Of a DNA stretch of 64,000 nucleotides, positions 52,697 to 61,641 are shown piece after piece. The first letter of the stretch is position 1. The number at the start of each line of letters is the position of its first letter. The translations under genes were made by a program, and so were the position numbers. Location: contig JABSQV010000009.1 in NCBI GenBank assembly GCA_013215565.1, forward strand, positions 33,019 through 97,018. The letters run 5' to 3'. The notes under the pieces were generated by a model that worked only from the letters and a program-made list of their open reading frames with translations, was not told where the DNA came from and did not search any database. The DNA is from Myxococcales bacterium. Its GTDB lineage: Bacteria > Myxococcota_A > UBA9160 > SZUA-336.

Positions 52697-54370
52697 ATGC
52701 CGGAATTCGTCTTCACCATGCAGGACCTGCGCAAGGTCGTGCCCCCGAACCGTGTGCTTCTCGAAGACATCACGCTCGCGTTCCTGCCCGGAGCCAAGAT
52801 CGGGGTGCTCGGCCATAACGGCGCCGGCAAGAGCACACTGCTGCGGATCATGGCCGGGATCGAACGGGACTTTCAGGGAGAAGCGCGGCCCGCGGATGGG
52901 CTTCGCGTCGGCTACCTGCCGCAGGAACCCGAACTCGATCCGTCGAAGAGTGTGCTGGAGAATGTCGAGGAAGGCGTGCGCGAGATCCGAGACCTGCTCA
53001 CGGGTTTCGAAGAGCTGAGCGCACGCTTCGCAGAGCCGCTCGAAGAGGACGAGATGCAAAAGCTCCTCGACGAGCAGGGAAGACTCCAGGATCGGATCGA
53101 TAGCGTGAACGGATGGGAACTCGACCGCACCGTCGAGCTGGCGATGGATGCGCTGCGGGTGCCCGCAGGCGACTCGGATCCGGAGACGCTCTCGGGTGGC
53201 GAGCGCCGACGGGTGGCGCTCTGCAGGCTGGTCCTCGAACGTCCCGACATGCTGCTCCTAGACGAACCGACCAATCACCTGGACGCCGAGTCGGTCGCCT
53301 GGCTCGAGCGCTACCTGCAGGAGTACCCGGGCACCGTGGTCGCCGTAACGCATGACCGCTACTTCCTCGACAACGTCGCGGGCTGGATCCTCGAACTCGA
53401 CCGGGGCCGCGGGATTCCCTTCCGGGGCAACTACTCGAGCTGGCTCGAGCAGAAGCAACGGCGCCTGAGCCTGGAGGAGAAGCGCAGCTCCGCCCGGCAG
53501 CGCACGCTGCAGCGTGAACTGGAATGGGTGCAGATGGCGCCGCGCGCGCGCCAGGCCAAGGGCAAGGCGCGCCTGCGCGACTACGAGCGGCTGCGGACCG
53601 AGGAAGAACAGCGGGCGCCGGATTCCCTCGAGATCTCGATCCCGCCCGGACCCAGGCTCGGAAACCTGGTGATGCGCTCCGATGGCCTCGCGAAGGGCTA
53701 TGGGGAGCGGCTGCTCTTCCACGACCTCGCGTTCGAGTTGCCTCCCGCCGGGATCGTCGGCGTGATCGGGGCCAACGGCGCGGGCAAGACCACGCTGTTT
53801 CGGCTCGTCTGCGGCGAGGAATCCCCAGACCACGGGAAGCTCGAACTCGGAGACAGCGTGAGGGTCGCCTACCTGGACCAGGGCCGCACTTCGCTCGACG
53901 GAGAAAGGACGGTCTTCGAAGTCATCAGCGACGGCCAGGAACGGATCTCCGTGGGTGCACGCGAGATCTCGTCGCGCGCCTATGTCGCCTCGTTCGGATT
54001 CCGCGGAGCCGACCAGCAGAAGCGCCTCGCGATGTTGTCGGGAGGTGAACGAAACCGGCTCCACCTCGCGATCACGCTCAAGCGCGGCGGGAACCTGGTG
54101 CTCCTCGACGAGCCCACCAACGACCTCGACGTCGACACCCTGCGGGCACTCGAAGAGGCCCTGCTGGCTTTCTCGGGCTGCGTCGTCGTGATCTCGCACG
54201 ACCGCTGGTTCCTGGACCGAATCGCGACGCACATCCTGGCCTTCGAGGGAGACAGCCACGTCGAATGGTTCGAGGGGAATTTTGCCGAGTACGAGCTCGA
54301 CCTGCGGCGCCGCAAGGGCGAGGACGCAGCCCGGCCGCAGCGGATCAAGTTCCGACGTCTCGAGTTCTAG
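52697..54370 (+). CDS. ettA: Energy-dependent translational throttle protein EttA (ABC-F)
   Basis: A 557-residue ABC-F protein with two ATPase domains and no membrane segments. Walker A motifs are G-H-N-G-A-G-K-S and G-A-N-G-A-G-K-T, signatures are L-S-G-G-E-R-R-R and L-S-G-G-E-R-N-R, and both Walker B ends read L-L-D-E-P-T-N. The linker P-R-A-R-Q-A-K-G-K-A-R-L between them is diagnostic of EttA, which gates the first elongation step by binding the ribosomal E site. The length matches E. coli EttA (555). Confidence 0.95.
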   Translation: MPEFVFTMQDLRKVVPPNRVLLEDITLAFLPGAKIGVLGHNGAGKSTLLRIMAGIERDFQGEARPADGLRVGYLPQEPELDPSKSVLENVEEGVREIRDLLTGFEELSARFAEPLEEDEMQKLLDEQGRLQDRIDSVNGWELDRTVELAMDALRVPAGDSDPETLSGGERRRVALCRLVLERPDMLLLDEPTNHLDAESVAWLERYLQEYPGTVVAVTHDRYFLDNVAGWILELDRGRGIPFRGNYSSWLEQKQRRLSLEEKRSSARQRTLQRELEWVQMAPRARQAKGKARLRDYERLRTEEEQRAPDSLEISIPPGPRLGNLVMRSDGLAKGYGERLLFHDLAFELPPAGIVGVIGANGAGKTTLFRLVCGEESPDHGKLELGDSVRVAYLDQGRTSLDGERTVFEVISDGQERISVGAREISSRAYVASFGFRGADQQKRLAMLSGGERNRLHLAITLKRGGNLVLLDEPTNDLDVDTLRALEEALLAFSGCVVVISHDRWFLDRIATHILAFEGDSHVEWFEGNFAEYELDLRRRKGEDAARPQRIKFRRLEF

Positions 54371-54392
54371 CGCACGCAGCGCGGTCCTGGGC

Positions 54393-55325
54393 CTACGCGA
54401 GGCTCGGGAGCGCGTGGGCGGCGGGCAGGACCTGTTCGATCAGGCGCTCCGTCTGAACTTCCAGGTCCCGGGCGTCGGTCGCGAGCGGCCGCAGTACGAA
54501 CTTCGAGATCCCGGCAGCCCGGTACTCTTCGATGCGCTCCAGGACCTCAGCGGCGCCCCCCACCGCGAGATAGCGCGCGGGATCCAGCCCCGGCGAGAGC
54601 TGGCCCAGGAGCTTCGCGCTCCGCGAGACGATCTCGTCCTTCGGGTCACCGAAGCGGAAGGAGAATCCGGCGCCGTAGTGATCTGGATCGATCCTGCGCC
54701 CCGCCTCGCGGAGTGCACGCTTGATCCCAGCGACCACGGGCGCGACCTGATCGGGGCTCTGGATTCCCGCGATCCAGCCGGTGCCGATCCGGGCGGTGCG
54801 TCGAATCGCCGCGGGGCTGCTCCCGCCGATCCAGAGTGGCAGCGGCTGCTGGATCGGCCGCGGCGCGATCGAGACATCGCGGTAGCGATAGTAGCGCCCC
54901 TCGAAACTCACCCGCTCCTCGCTCCAGAGCCGCGAGAGAATCTCGAGTGCCTCGTCCGCACGCGCGCCACGACCGCGCGGGGATACGCCCGTCGCCTTCC
55001 ACTCGGGCGCGAACTCGGAGCCCACACCGAACGCGGGCAACAGCCTCCCCCCGCTCAAGAAGTCGATCGTGGCACACTGACGCGCGAGCACGAGCGGGTC
55101 GCGCTGACTGATCACGACCACGCTCATCCCGAACTTGAGCCGCTCGGTGCGCCCCGCGAGCGCCGCCATCAGGCTCATCGCCTCGAGGGAGGGCTGGGGA
55201 GAAACCAGCCGGTCACTCTGCCAGATCGAGTCGACCGAACTCTGCTCCAGCCGATCGACCCAGTTCCAGAGCGCGGCCGGGTCGGATGGAAATTGCGAGA
55301 TCCCCAGGCCAATTCGGACGCTCAC
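54393..55325 (-). CDS. Luciferase-like (LLM class) F420/FMN-dependent oxidoreductase
   Basis: A 310-residue luciferase-superfamily enzyme. Family blocks: I-G-L-G-I-S-Q-F-P near the start, F-G-M-S-V-V-V-I, L-S-G-G-R-L-L-P-A-F-G-V-G, and P-L-P-L-W-I-G-G-S-S in the C-terminal half. The GTG at 55325 follows GGAG at 8 nt; the frame is open far upstream but only as a shadow of the CFA synthase gene region. Substrate unknown. The convergent ettA stop is 22 bp away. Confidence 0.88.
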   Translation of the reverse strand: MSVRIGLGISQFPSDPAALWNWVDRLEQSSVDSIWQSDRLVSPQPSLEAMSLMAALAGRTERLKFGMSVVVISQRDPLVLARQCATIDFLSGGRLLPAFGVGSEFAPEWKATGVSPRGRGARADEALEILSRLWSEERVSFEGRYYRYRDVSIAPRPIQQPLPLWIGGSSPAAIRRTARIGTGWIAGIQSPDQVAPVVAGIKRALREAGRRIDPDHYGAGFSFRFGDPKDEIVSRSAKLLGQLSPGLDPARYLAVGGAAEVLERIEEYRAAGISKFVLRPLATDARDLEVQTERLIEQVLPAAHALPSLA

Positions 55326-55425
55326 GCTTTTCGCTCCGACCTCGGGATACGGAAGTCCTGGATCGCGAGGCGGCGCAGCCCGACCCGGAGGCGGAAACCG
55401 GGGTGAACGACCGCGCGTGAGAGGC

Positions 55426-56706
55426 TCAGACCAGCGAGCCCAGCACGATCTCGTCGCGACACTCGGGCTTGGCGAAGAGGAGTTGCACGTCTCCCACCCA
55501 GCGCTCCTCGAAGGCCCCCTCGCAGTAGGCGAAGTAGAACTCGAACATGCGTACGAAGCGTTGCGGATAGCCCAGGCTCCGGATCCGCTCGACGTTCGCG
55601 AGCAGTCGCTCACGCCAGCGTCGCAGCGTTCGGGCGTAGTGGGGAGTGATGTCCTCGAGGTGCGACAGGCGGAGATCGGTCCCGCTCTTCACCGCACGCA
55701 TCATGCGCTCCACCGACGGCAGGCAACCGCCCGGAAAGATGTAACGCTTGATGAAGTCGACGCTGCGCACGTGAGACTCGTAGCGGCGGTCGGGCACCGT
55801 GATCGCCTGGATCAGCATGAGTCCATCGGCCTCGAGCAGACTGCTACATTTTCGAAAATAGGTATCGAAGTACTTCTCGCCCACCGCCTCGATCATCTCG
55901 ATCGACACCAGGCGGTCGTAGCGGCCCGAGAGATTTCGATAGTCCTCGAGCAGCAGCGTGACCCGATCGGTGAGTCCCGCCATTCGGATTCGCTCCGAGG
56001 CGCGCTCGTGCTGCTCGCGCGAGATCGTGGTGGTGGTCACATGGACCCCGTAATGCTCGGCTGCGTGCAGAGCGAACCCACCCCAGCCGGTTCCGATCTC
56101 GAGCAGGCGCTGTCCGGGAACGAGCCGGAGTTTTCGGCAGATCCGGTCGTACTTGGAAATCGAGGCCTCTTCCAGCGTCGAATCCCGGTTCTCGAAGATC
56201 CCGCAGGAGTAGGTCAGCGTGGGGTCGAGGATCAGAGAGAAGAAGTCGTTCCCGAGATCGTAGTGTCGGGCGATATTGCGTCGGCTCCCGGCCCGCGAGT
56301 TGCGGTTCAGCCGGTGGTAGACACGCAGGAGCGGCAACGCGACGCGCTCGGCGATCCGGTCGAGACCGTGCATGATCCCGGCGTTCTTCACGACCAGCCG
56401 GACCAACGCGGAGAGGTCGTCGGCACTCCAGTAGCCGGCCATGTAGGCCTCGCCGGCGCCGAGGGTGCCGCGGAGCGCCAAGTCGCCGTAGAACCGGGCG
56501 TCGTGTACGACGAGCGTAACCCGGATCGGATCCTGCGGATCCGGGGTTCCGAACAACTGCCGCTCGGACCCCTCCTCGAGCACGATCTGTCCGTGCGAGA
56601 GCCCGCGCAGGCGGGCCAGCAGTTTCTGGCGCGCCCAGCGAGCCAGCGGCCCCGGGTTCGACCCCGAGCTGGACTGAGTGTTCCTGGCCATCCGGACGGA
56701 ATCCAT
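55426..56706 (-). CDS. cfa: Cyclopropane-fatty-acyl-phospholipid synthase family
   Basis: A 426-residue CFA/mycolic acid cyclopropane synthase. It shows R-H-Y-D-L-G-N-D-F-F, L-T-Y-S-C-G-I-F, the AdoMet motif L-E-I-G-T-G-W-G-G-F, S-I-E-M-I-E-A-V-G with the bicarbonate-binding glutamate, and Y-I-F-P-G-G near the end. It methylenates or methylates double bonds of membrane phospholipids. Start chosen at ATG 56706; ATG at 56691 is an alternative. Neither has a strong ribosome-binding site. Confidence 0.93.
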   Translation of the reverse strand: MDSVRMARNTQSSSGSNPGPLARWARQKLLARLRGLSHGQIVLEEGSERQLFGTPDPQDPIRVTLVVHDARFYGDLALRGTLGAGEAYMAGYWSADDLSALVRLVVKNAGIMHGLDRIAERVALPLLRVYHRLNRNSRAGSRRNIARHYDLGNDFFSLILDPTLTYSCGIFENRDSTLEEASISKYDRICRKLRLVPGQRLLEIGTGWGGFALHAAEHYGVHVTTTTISREQHERASERIRMAGLTDRVTLLLEDYRNLSGRYDRLVSIEMIEAVGEKYFDTYFRKCSSLLEADGLMLIQAITVPDRRYESHVRSVDFIKRYIFPGGCLPSVERMMRAVKSGTDLRLSHLEDITPHYARTLRRWRERLLANVERIRSLGYPQRFVRMFEFYFAYCEGAFEERWVGDVQLLFAKPECRDEIVLGSLV

Positions 56707-56814
56707 CGTACCAGACCTGCCGCAAAGGAAACCCCCGACTCGATTTCCGCGGGAAAGCGGACTGGCCGGGGGGCGTCCCGGGCAAGCAAGCTGCACAGGT
56801 CGGCAGATCCGGCC

Positions 56815-56820
56815 TATGCT
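56815..56820 (+). promoter_or_regulatory. Leaderless -10 element, SPL-type radical SAM gene
   Basis: TATGCT ends exactly 6 nt before the ATG at 56827, no ribosome-binding site. Confidence 0.45.
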
Positions 56821-56826
56821 CGGGGC

Positions 56827-57702
56827 ATGAGTCGGACGCGGGTTTTTCCGCGCGAGGCGCGGTCGATCCTGACTCGAACGGGCGGATTTCTCCACGGCTT
56901 CACGCACACGCTGCAGCCCTACGTCGGCTGCGAATTCTCGTGTAGCTACTGCTACGTGCGCGAGATGCCTGTACAGAAGCTCAATCCCTACAGGCTCCCA
57001 TGGTCGGACTGGATCTCTCCCAAGCGGAATGCGGTCGAGCTCCTGGAACGGGCCGCGGAGCGCGGGAAGCTCGACCGGGCCCGGATCTTCTGTTCGTCTT
57101 CGACCGATCCCTACACCCCGCTCGAACGCAGCCTCGAACTCACACGCGGTTGCCTGGCGGTCATGGGCTCGCATCCCCCGGAAGCCCTCGTGCTGCAGAC
57201 GCGAAGCCCGCTCGTGACGCGTGACCGGGAACTGATCGCGCGGATCCCGAGCGTGGTCGTGAGCGTCACGATCCCGACCGACGACGAGTCCGTCCGGCGG
57301 CACTTCGAGCCCAATTCCCCGTCGCTCGCGAAGCGCATCGAAACGCTGGCCATACTGCGCGCCGCAGGTATTCGAACCCAGGCGGCCGTCTCACCGTTGC
57401 TCCCCTGCGATCCGGAACGACTCGCGGAACAGCTGGACGCCGTCGCAGACCGGGTCGTGATCGACGACTTCTTCCGCGGAGACGGCGCGGGGGGCCGTCG
57501 GAGCCGGGCCGCGATCCGGCAACTGCGCGAACTGGGCTTCGAGCGCTGGAGCCGGCCCGGCTACGCGGACGCCGCGGTTGAAATCTTCCGGTCGCGCCTC
57601 GGCCCCGGGCGCGTCGGGATCTCGGAGCAGGGCTTCAACGACACGGGCTGGCTCAGGCAGGGACCAGTTCGAGCGGAAGACGCTTCGGTCCGCGAAGGAT
57701 GA
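56827..57702 (+). CDS. SPL family radical SAM protein
   Basis: A 291-residue radical SAM enzyme. The cluster motif is C35-E-F-S-C39-S-Y-C42. The order Q-P-Y-V-G-C-E, then S-S-S-T-D-P-Y-T-P-L-E, then T-R-S-P-L-V-T-R-D matches the spore-photoproduct-lyase-like family found widely outside spore formers. Photoproduct lyases lack the second, substrate-specific cysteine only when they act on something else; none is obvious here, so the activity is open. The 3' end overlaps the convergent P450 gene by 50 bp. The long upstream frame is a shadow of cfa. Confidence 0.88.
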   Translation: MSRTRVFPREARSILTRTGGFLHGFTHTLQPYVGCEFSCSYCYVREMPVQKLNPYRLPWSDWISPKRNAVELLERAAERGKLDRARIFCSSSTDPYTPLERSLELTRGCLAVMGSHPPEALVLQTRSPLVTRDRELIARIPSVVVSVTIPTDDESVRRHFEPNSPSLAKRIETLAILRAAGIRTQAAVSPLLPCDPERLAEQLDAVADRVVIDDFFRGDGAGGRRSRAAIRQLRELGFERWSRPGYADAAVEIFRSRLGPGRVGISEQGFNDTGWLRQGPVRAEDASVREG

Positions 57703-58912
57703 AGCCCGAAGCGCGGAGGGGATCTCCGGCCTCGGTGCGCGCGAATTCGCGCGTCCGCTCGAGGAATCCGCCGAGCGCGACACGCGCCTGGAGCCGGGCG
57801 AGATTTGCACCCAGGCAGAAGTGGATCCCGAACCCGAAGGCCAGGTGCCGGTTCGGTGTACGCGACACGTCGAAGCGGTCGGGCTCGGGGAAGAGTTCCG
57901 CGTCCCGGTTCGCGGAGCCGAGCCAGAGCAGTACGCTCTCCTCCTTCTGGAGCGGGACGCCGCCCAGCTCCAGGTCGCGGACGGCGCGTCGCACCGTCGC
58001 CTGGACGGGAGAATCGAAGCGCAGCACCTCCTCGATCGCAGTCGGCAGCAAGCTCGGATCGGCCCTCAGCCGCGCGAGTTCGTCGGGATGCGCCAGGAAC
58101 TGGAGCAGGGCGTTTCCGATCAGGTTCGTGGTGGTCTCGTTGCCCGCGATCAGCAGCAACTGCAGCATCGCCATCAGCTCGGTGCGTCCGAGTCCCTGGC
58201 CATCGATCTCGGCGTTCACGAGCCCCGTCAGGAGATCTTCCTTCGGGCGCTTGCGCCGCTCCTCCGCCTGGTCCCAGAAGTAGGCGTCCATCTCCGCTGC
58301 GACCTGCATCTGCACCCGCATACGCTCGGGGTCGATCGGCATCCCGCCGATGCCCTCGCCGAGGCTTTCGACGGAAAGCTCCGACCATTTCCGGAACTGC
58401 GCGCGGTCCGCAGCCGGGACCCCGATCATCTCGGCGATCACGATCACCGGGAGCGGGTGCGTGAGGGCGTCGACGATGTCGACGCTCCGCTTCTCGAGTG
58501 CCTCGTCCAGCAGCTCCCGGGCGACCTCGCGGAGCCGCGGCTCGAGCGCTCGGATCATGCGCGGCGTGAACGCCTGGTTCACCAGATTTCGGAGCCGGGT
58601 GTGGCGCGGCTGGTCCTGCCCGAGCATGCTCGCGTCCTCGGCATCCGGGAAGCCGATTTCCTGAGCGTTCGAGGGCGGAGGAAACCGCGACGACCAGTTC
58701 TCGGCTTCGCGTAGGACAGCTTCGATGTCGCGATAGCGAAAGGCCGACAGGAGCGGCAGACCTTCGTGCCGGAACACCGGATGCTCGGCCCGGCCGCGCG
58801 CGTACCAGGGGATCGGATCCCGGACGAACTCGGGATCGAGCGGGTTCAGGGAAAAGTGACCGCTCACCGGCGGAGTCTCAGTTGACGACCCGGCGAATCG
58901 AGTAGTGCCCAT
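57653..58912 (-). CDS. Cytochrome P450
   Basis: A 419-residue class I-type P450. Landmarks: A-G-N-E-T-T-T at residues 256-262 in helix I, the E295-x-x-R298 salt bridge of helix K, and F-G-F-G-I-H-F-C366-L-G for haem thiolate binding. There is no membrane anchor, so it is soluble and needs ferredoxin partners encoded elsewhere. The substrate is unknown. ATG at 58912 overlaps hspQ by 35 bp; GTG at 58867 would start 10 bp after the hspQ stop and is an alternative. Confidence 0.94.
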   Translation of the reverse strand: MGTTRFAGSSTETPPVSGHFSLNPLDPEFVRDPIPWYARGRAEHPVFRHEGLPLLSAFRYRDIEAVLREAENWSSRFPPPSNAQEIGFPDAEDASMLGQDQPRHTRLRNLVNQAFTPRMIRALEPRLREVARELLDEALEKRSVDIVDALTHPLPVIVIAEMIGVPAADRAQFRKWSELSVESLGEGIGGMPIDPERMRVQMQVAAEMDAYFWDQAEERRKRPKEDLLTGLVNAEIDGQGLGRTELMAMLQLLLIAGNETTTNLIGNALLQFLAHPDELARLRADPSLLPTAIEEVLRFDSPVQATVRRAVRDLELGGVPLQKEESVLLWLGSANRDAELFPEPDRFDVSRTPNRHLAFGFGIHFCLGANLARLQARVALGGFLERTREFARTEAGDPLRASGFILRGPKRLPLELVPA

Positions 58913-59195
58913 CGCTGAACGACTCGAAGCAGGTGCTCGCGAGCGGGTGGACGATCGGATCGCCGGTTTCGTCGGACTCGAGATGCCGCTCCGCCACGTA
59001 GGTCATGCGATCGGTCCCATCGACCAGGACGTGATACCACGGCTGGTCCCGCGGAGGCCGACTTTGCGCGACCTGGTCGTACCACTCTTCGCTGAGCCCG
59101 AAGCACGGATCGACGTCCACGACCGCACCCCGGTAGTCGAACTTCAGATGACGGATCAGCTGTCCCGGCCGAAATCTCGCAAGCCGCTCGTCCAT
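58878..59195 (-). CDS. hspQ: Heat shock protein HspQ / YccV-like
   Basis: A 105-residue HspQ/hemimethylated DNA-binding family protein. The full core is present: G-Q-L-I-R-H, Y-R-G-A-V-V-D-V-D-P, P-W-Y-H-V-L-V-D-G, Y-V-A-E-R-H-L, and H-P-L near the end. HspQ is known in E. coli as a factor that enhances Lon-dependent proteolysis and affects DnaA levels. I chose ATG at 59195; the frame continues upstream through the divergent thioesterase gene. Confidence 0.92.
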   Translation of the reverse strand: MDERLARFRPGQLIRHLKFDYRGAVVDVDPCFGLSEEWYDQVAQSRPPRDQPWYHVLVDGTDRMTYVAERHLESDETGDPIVHPLASTCFESFSDGHYSIRRVVN

Positions 59196-59231
59196 GTCCG
59201 GATGATTGCACAATCCTTCGGGCCCGGCCTG

Positions 59232-59237
59232 TATGCT
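59232..59237 (+). promoter_or_regulatory. Leaderless -10 element, thioesterase gene
   Basis: TATGCT ends 8 nt before the ATG at 59246, no ribosome-binding site, in the 50-bp divergent gap with hspQ. Confidence 0.4.
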
Positions 59238-59245
59238 CGTACGCG

Positions 59246-59686
59246 ATGACGGCTCCCACCGACACGCCCTCTTCGACGTATCTACATCGCGTTCGCTTCT
59301 ACGAGACAGACGCGATGGGAATCGTTCACCACGCCAACTACCTGCTCCTGATGGAGAATGCGCGGATCGCATTCCTGGACGAACACGACCTCCCTTACCG
59401 GGAGTACGTCGAACGCGGGCTTCACTTCGCCGTCACGAAAAGCCAACTCGACTATCGACTGCCCGCGCACTTCGACGATCGGATCGAAGTCTCGGCCTGG
59501 CTGGCCTGGGTCCGGGGCGCATCGCTCCGGATCGAGTACGAGATGCGACGGGGCCCGGAACTCCTCGTCACCGGCGCGACCGAGCACGCGCTGGTCGACG
59601 TCGACGGACGCCCGGTCCGAATCCCGCGGGAGCAAAGGGAGAACCTCAAGAAGCTGGCCGCGGGACCGCTCGCTGCGAGAGTCTGA
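59246..59686 (+). CDS. Acyl-CoA thioesterase, YbgC/4-hydroxybenzoyl-CoA type
   Basis: A 146-residue hotdog-fold thioesterase. R-F-Y-E-T-D-A-M-G-I-V-H-H-A-N-Y is the 4HBT/YbgC active-site block, with the catalytic aspartate in E-T-D. It hydrolyses acyl-CoAs or acyl-ACPs; chain length is unknown. An acyl-CoA synthetase follows 85 bp downstream on the same strand, so the two may regulate acyl-CoA pools together. Confidence 0.92.
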   Translation: MTAPTDTPSSTYLHRVRFYETDAMGIVHHANYLLLMENARIAFLDEHDLPYREYVERGLHFAVTKSQLDYRLPAHFDDRIEVSAWLAWVRGASLRIEYEMRRGPELLVTGATEHALVDVDGRPVRIPREQRENLKKLAAGPLAARV

Positions 59687-59771
59687 GGGACGCGCTGGCC
59701 TCGGCAGGGCATCCGGTACCCGGCGTGTACCCCTCTGCTAAGATCGGCGCCCCCCTTTTGCAAAGAGGAGA

Positions 59772-61601
59772 ATGACGGTGGCGGGAGCGCGCGTAGAGGT
59801 CGATGCCCCACTCGTCGTCCGGGACCAGATCGAAGCCCGGGCCGCGCACCCCGATGTCCAGGACCGGCCGCTGGCGCACCAGGGAGAGCGCAGCTGGAGC
59901 TACCGGGAATTCCGGGACGAATCGGTCCGCTATTCCCACCTGATTGTGAACAGGCTCGGCCGCATCGATGCCAGCCGCCCCGCCCACGTCGCGATGATGC
60001 TCGAGAATCACCTCGAACTGCTGGGCCTCTACGGCGGAAGCGCGTTTGCAGAAGCGACGCTCTTCGGGGTCAACACCGGGCTCCGCGGGGAAACGCTCAG
60101 CGGCGTGGTGAATCAGTCCGATGCCCGGCTCCTGGTAGTCGACGAAAAGTTCCTACCCGAAATCGAACGGGTCCAGCCGGATCTCAAGAGCATCCCGGCC
60201 GAGAACATCCTCGTGCTCCCGACACAGGGAGGAGAAATCCCCGCGGGGCGAAACCTGCTGGAATGCCTCGACTCCGAGATCGGCCCCGCCGGGCGTTCGC
60301 TTCCGGCTCCGGACCGCAACCCGCAGCCGGACAGCAACCTGATGGTGATCTACACCTCCGGCACGACCGGCCTCCCGAAGGGCATCAACAATAACCACAT
60401 GAAACTAATGCTGGTCGGGATCGGGGTCTCGAACACCCTCGAACTCGGGATGGAAGACGTCGGCTACACCTGCATGCCGCTCTTCCACTCGAACTCGATG
60501 TTCATCGGCTTCATGCCCGCCTTTTTCGTCGGGGCCTCGATCGCGATCCGCGAGTGGTTCAGCGCAAGCAAGTTCCTGGACGACGTGCTCCGCCACGGCG
60601 TCACGAACTGGAACTACGTCGGAGAGCCCGTCCACTACGTGCTGCAGGCGATCTCGAAGAAATACGGGGGCGACGTGGAGCGGATCCGGGCCGAGGTCAC
60701 CGAGAATCCCCGCAACCACATGCGAATCGCGATCGGGAACGGCGCCGCGCCCCCCGACATCGACCGTTTCATCGAGTGGCTGGGACTCGATGACATGTAC
60801 GAACTGTACGGTTCGACCGAGGCGGCGATCAGCACCTTTCGGAACCAAACCACGCCGCGCGGCAGCGTCGGAGAAATCACCGACGACCAGGTCAAGATTC
60901 TGAGTGAAGCCGGCGAGGAGTGCCCGCCCGCCGAACTGGATGCGGACGGCAAGATCAACAACTACGAAACTGCCGTCGGTGAAATCTGCCGGATCGCGCC
61001 CGAGACGGGGCTCTTTCAGGGCTACTACGCAAACGCGCAGGCAAACTCCCAGAAGTATCGCAACGGCGTCTACCACTCGGGTGACCTGGGACACGTGTTG
61101 GTGCAGGACGGGAAGCGCTACCTGTATTTCGACGGCCGCACCGATGACTGGATCCGAAAGGACGGTGAGAATTTCTCGGCTCACCAGGTGGCACGGCTGA
61201 TCTCGGAGCATCCGGACATTCCGCTCGCGGCGGCCTACGGCGTGCCTTGTGCGGTCTCGGACGAACTGGTGATGGTCGCGGTCAAGGTCCTCGACGGCGC
61301 CAGACTCGACCCGCAGGAGTTCTTCGACTTCCTAGAGGCCCGGGTGGGCTCCGGCAGCATGGATCGCAAGTGGTTCCCGGACTTCGTGCGGATCGTGGAT
61401 GACTTCGAGTACACCCAGACCGAGAAGGTCCTCGTGCGCAGTCTCAAGTCCGTTCACTACGATCGGCGGCGCCTGCCCGATGCCGAACTCTGGTGGCGCC
61501 GACGCGGTGACCGGAGCTTTCACGTGTTCTCGGCCGAGGACTACGAAAGCCTGCGCGGCGAGTTCGAAAATGCCGAGCGGGTGGAGTTACTAGACCGCTA
61601 G
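59772..61601 (+). CDS. AMP-dependent acyl-CoA synthetase (FadD/FATP-like)
   Basis: A 609-residue adenylate-forming enzyme. The P-loop is Y-T-S-G-T-T-G-L-P-K-G near residue 196, Y-G-S-T-E-A-A near 351, then S-G-D-L-G-H and D-G-R-T-D-D-W-I-R at the hinge. T-Q-T-E-K-V-L-V-R near the end holds the likely catalytic lysine. The spacing resembles long-chain or FATP-type synthetases; candidate substrates are long-chain or steroid-side-chain acids. A GAGGAG site lies 1 nt from the ATG but 7 nt from GTG at 59778, so the true start may be that GTG. Confidence 0.91.
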   Translation: MTVAGARVEVDAPLVVRDQIEARAAHPDVQDRPLAHQGERSWSYREFRDESVRYSHLIVNRLGRIDASRPAHVAMMLENHLELLGLYGGSAFAEATLFGVNTGLRGETLSGVVNQSDARLLVVDEKFLPEIERVQPDLKSIPAENILVLPTQGGEIPAGRNLLECLDSEIGPAGRSLPAPDRNPQPDSNLMVIYTSGTTGLPKGINNNHMKLMLVGIGVSNTLELGMEDVGYTCMPLFHSNSMFIGFMPAFFVGASIAIREWFSASKFLDDVLRHGVTNWNYVGEPVHYVLQAISKKYGGDVERIRAEVTENPRNHMRIAIGNGAAPPDIDRFIEWLGLDDMYELYGSTEAAISTFRNQTTPRGSVGEITDDQVKILSEAGEECPPAELDADGKINNYETAVGEICRIAPETGLFQGYYANAQANSQKYRNGVYHSGDLGHVLVQDGKRYLYFDGRTDDWIRKDGENFSAHQVARLISEHPDIPLAAAYGVPCAVSDELVMVAVKVLDGARLDPQEFFDFLEARVGSGSMDRKWFPDFVRIVDDFEYTQTEKVLVRSLKSVHYDRRRLPDAELWWRRRGDRSFHVFSAEDYESLRGEFENAERVELLDR

Positions 61602-61641
61602 ACGACCCTCTTGAATTTCCGGGGCCGTCGGCGGCACGCGC

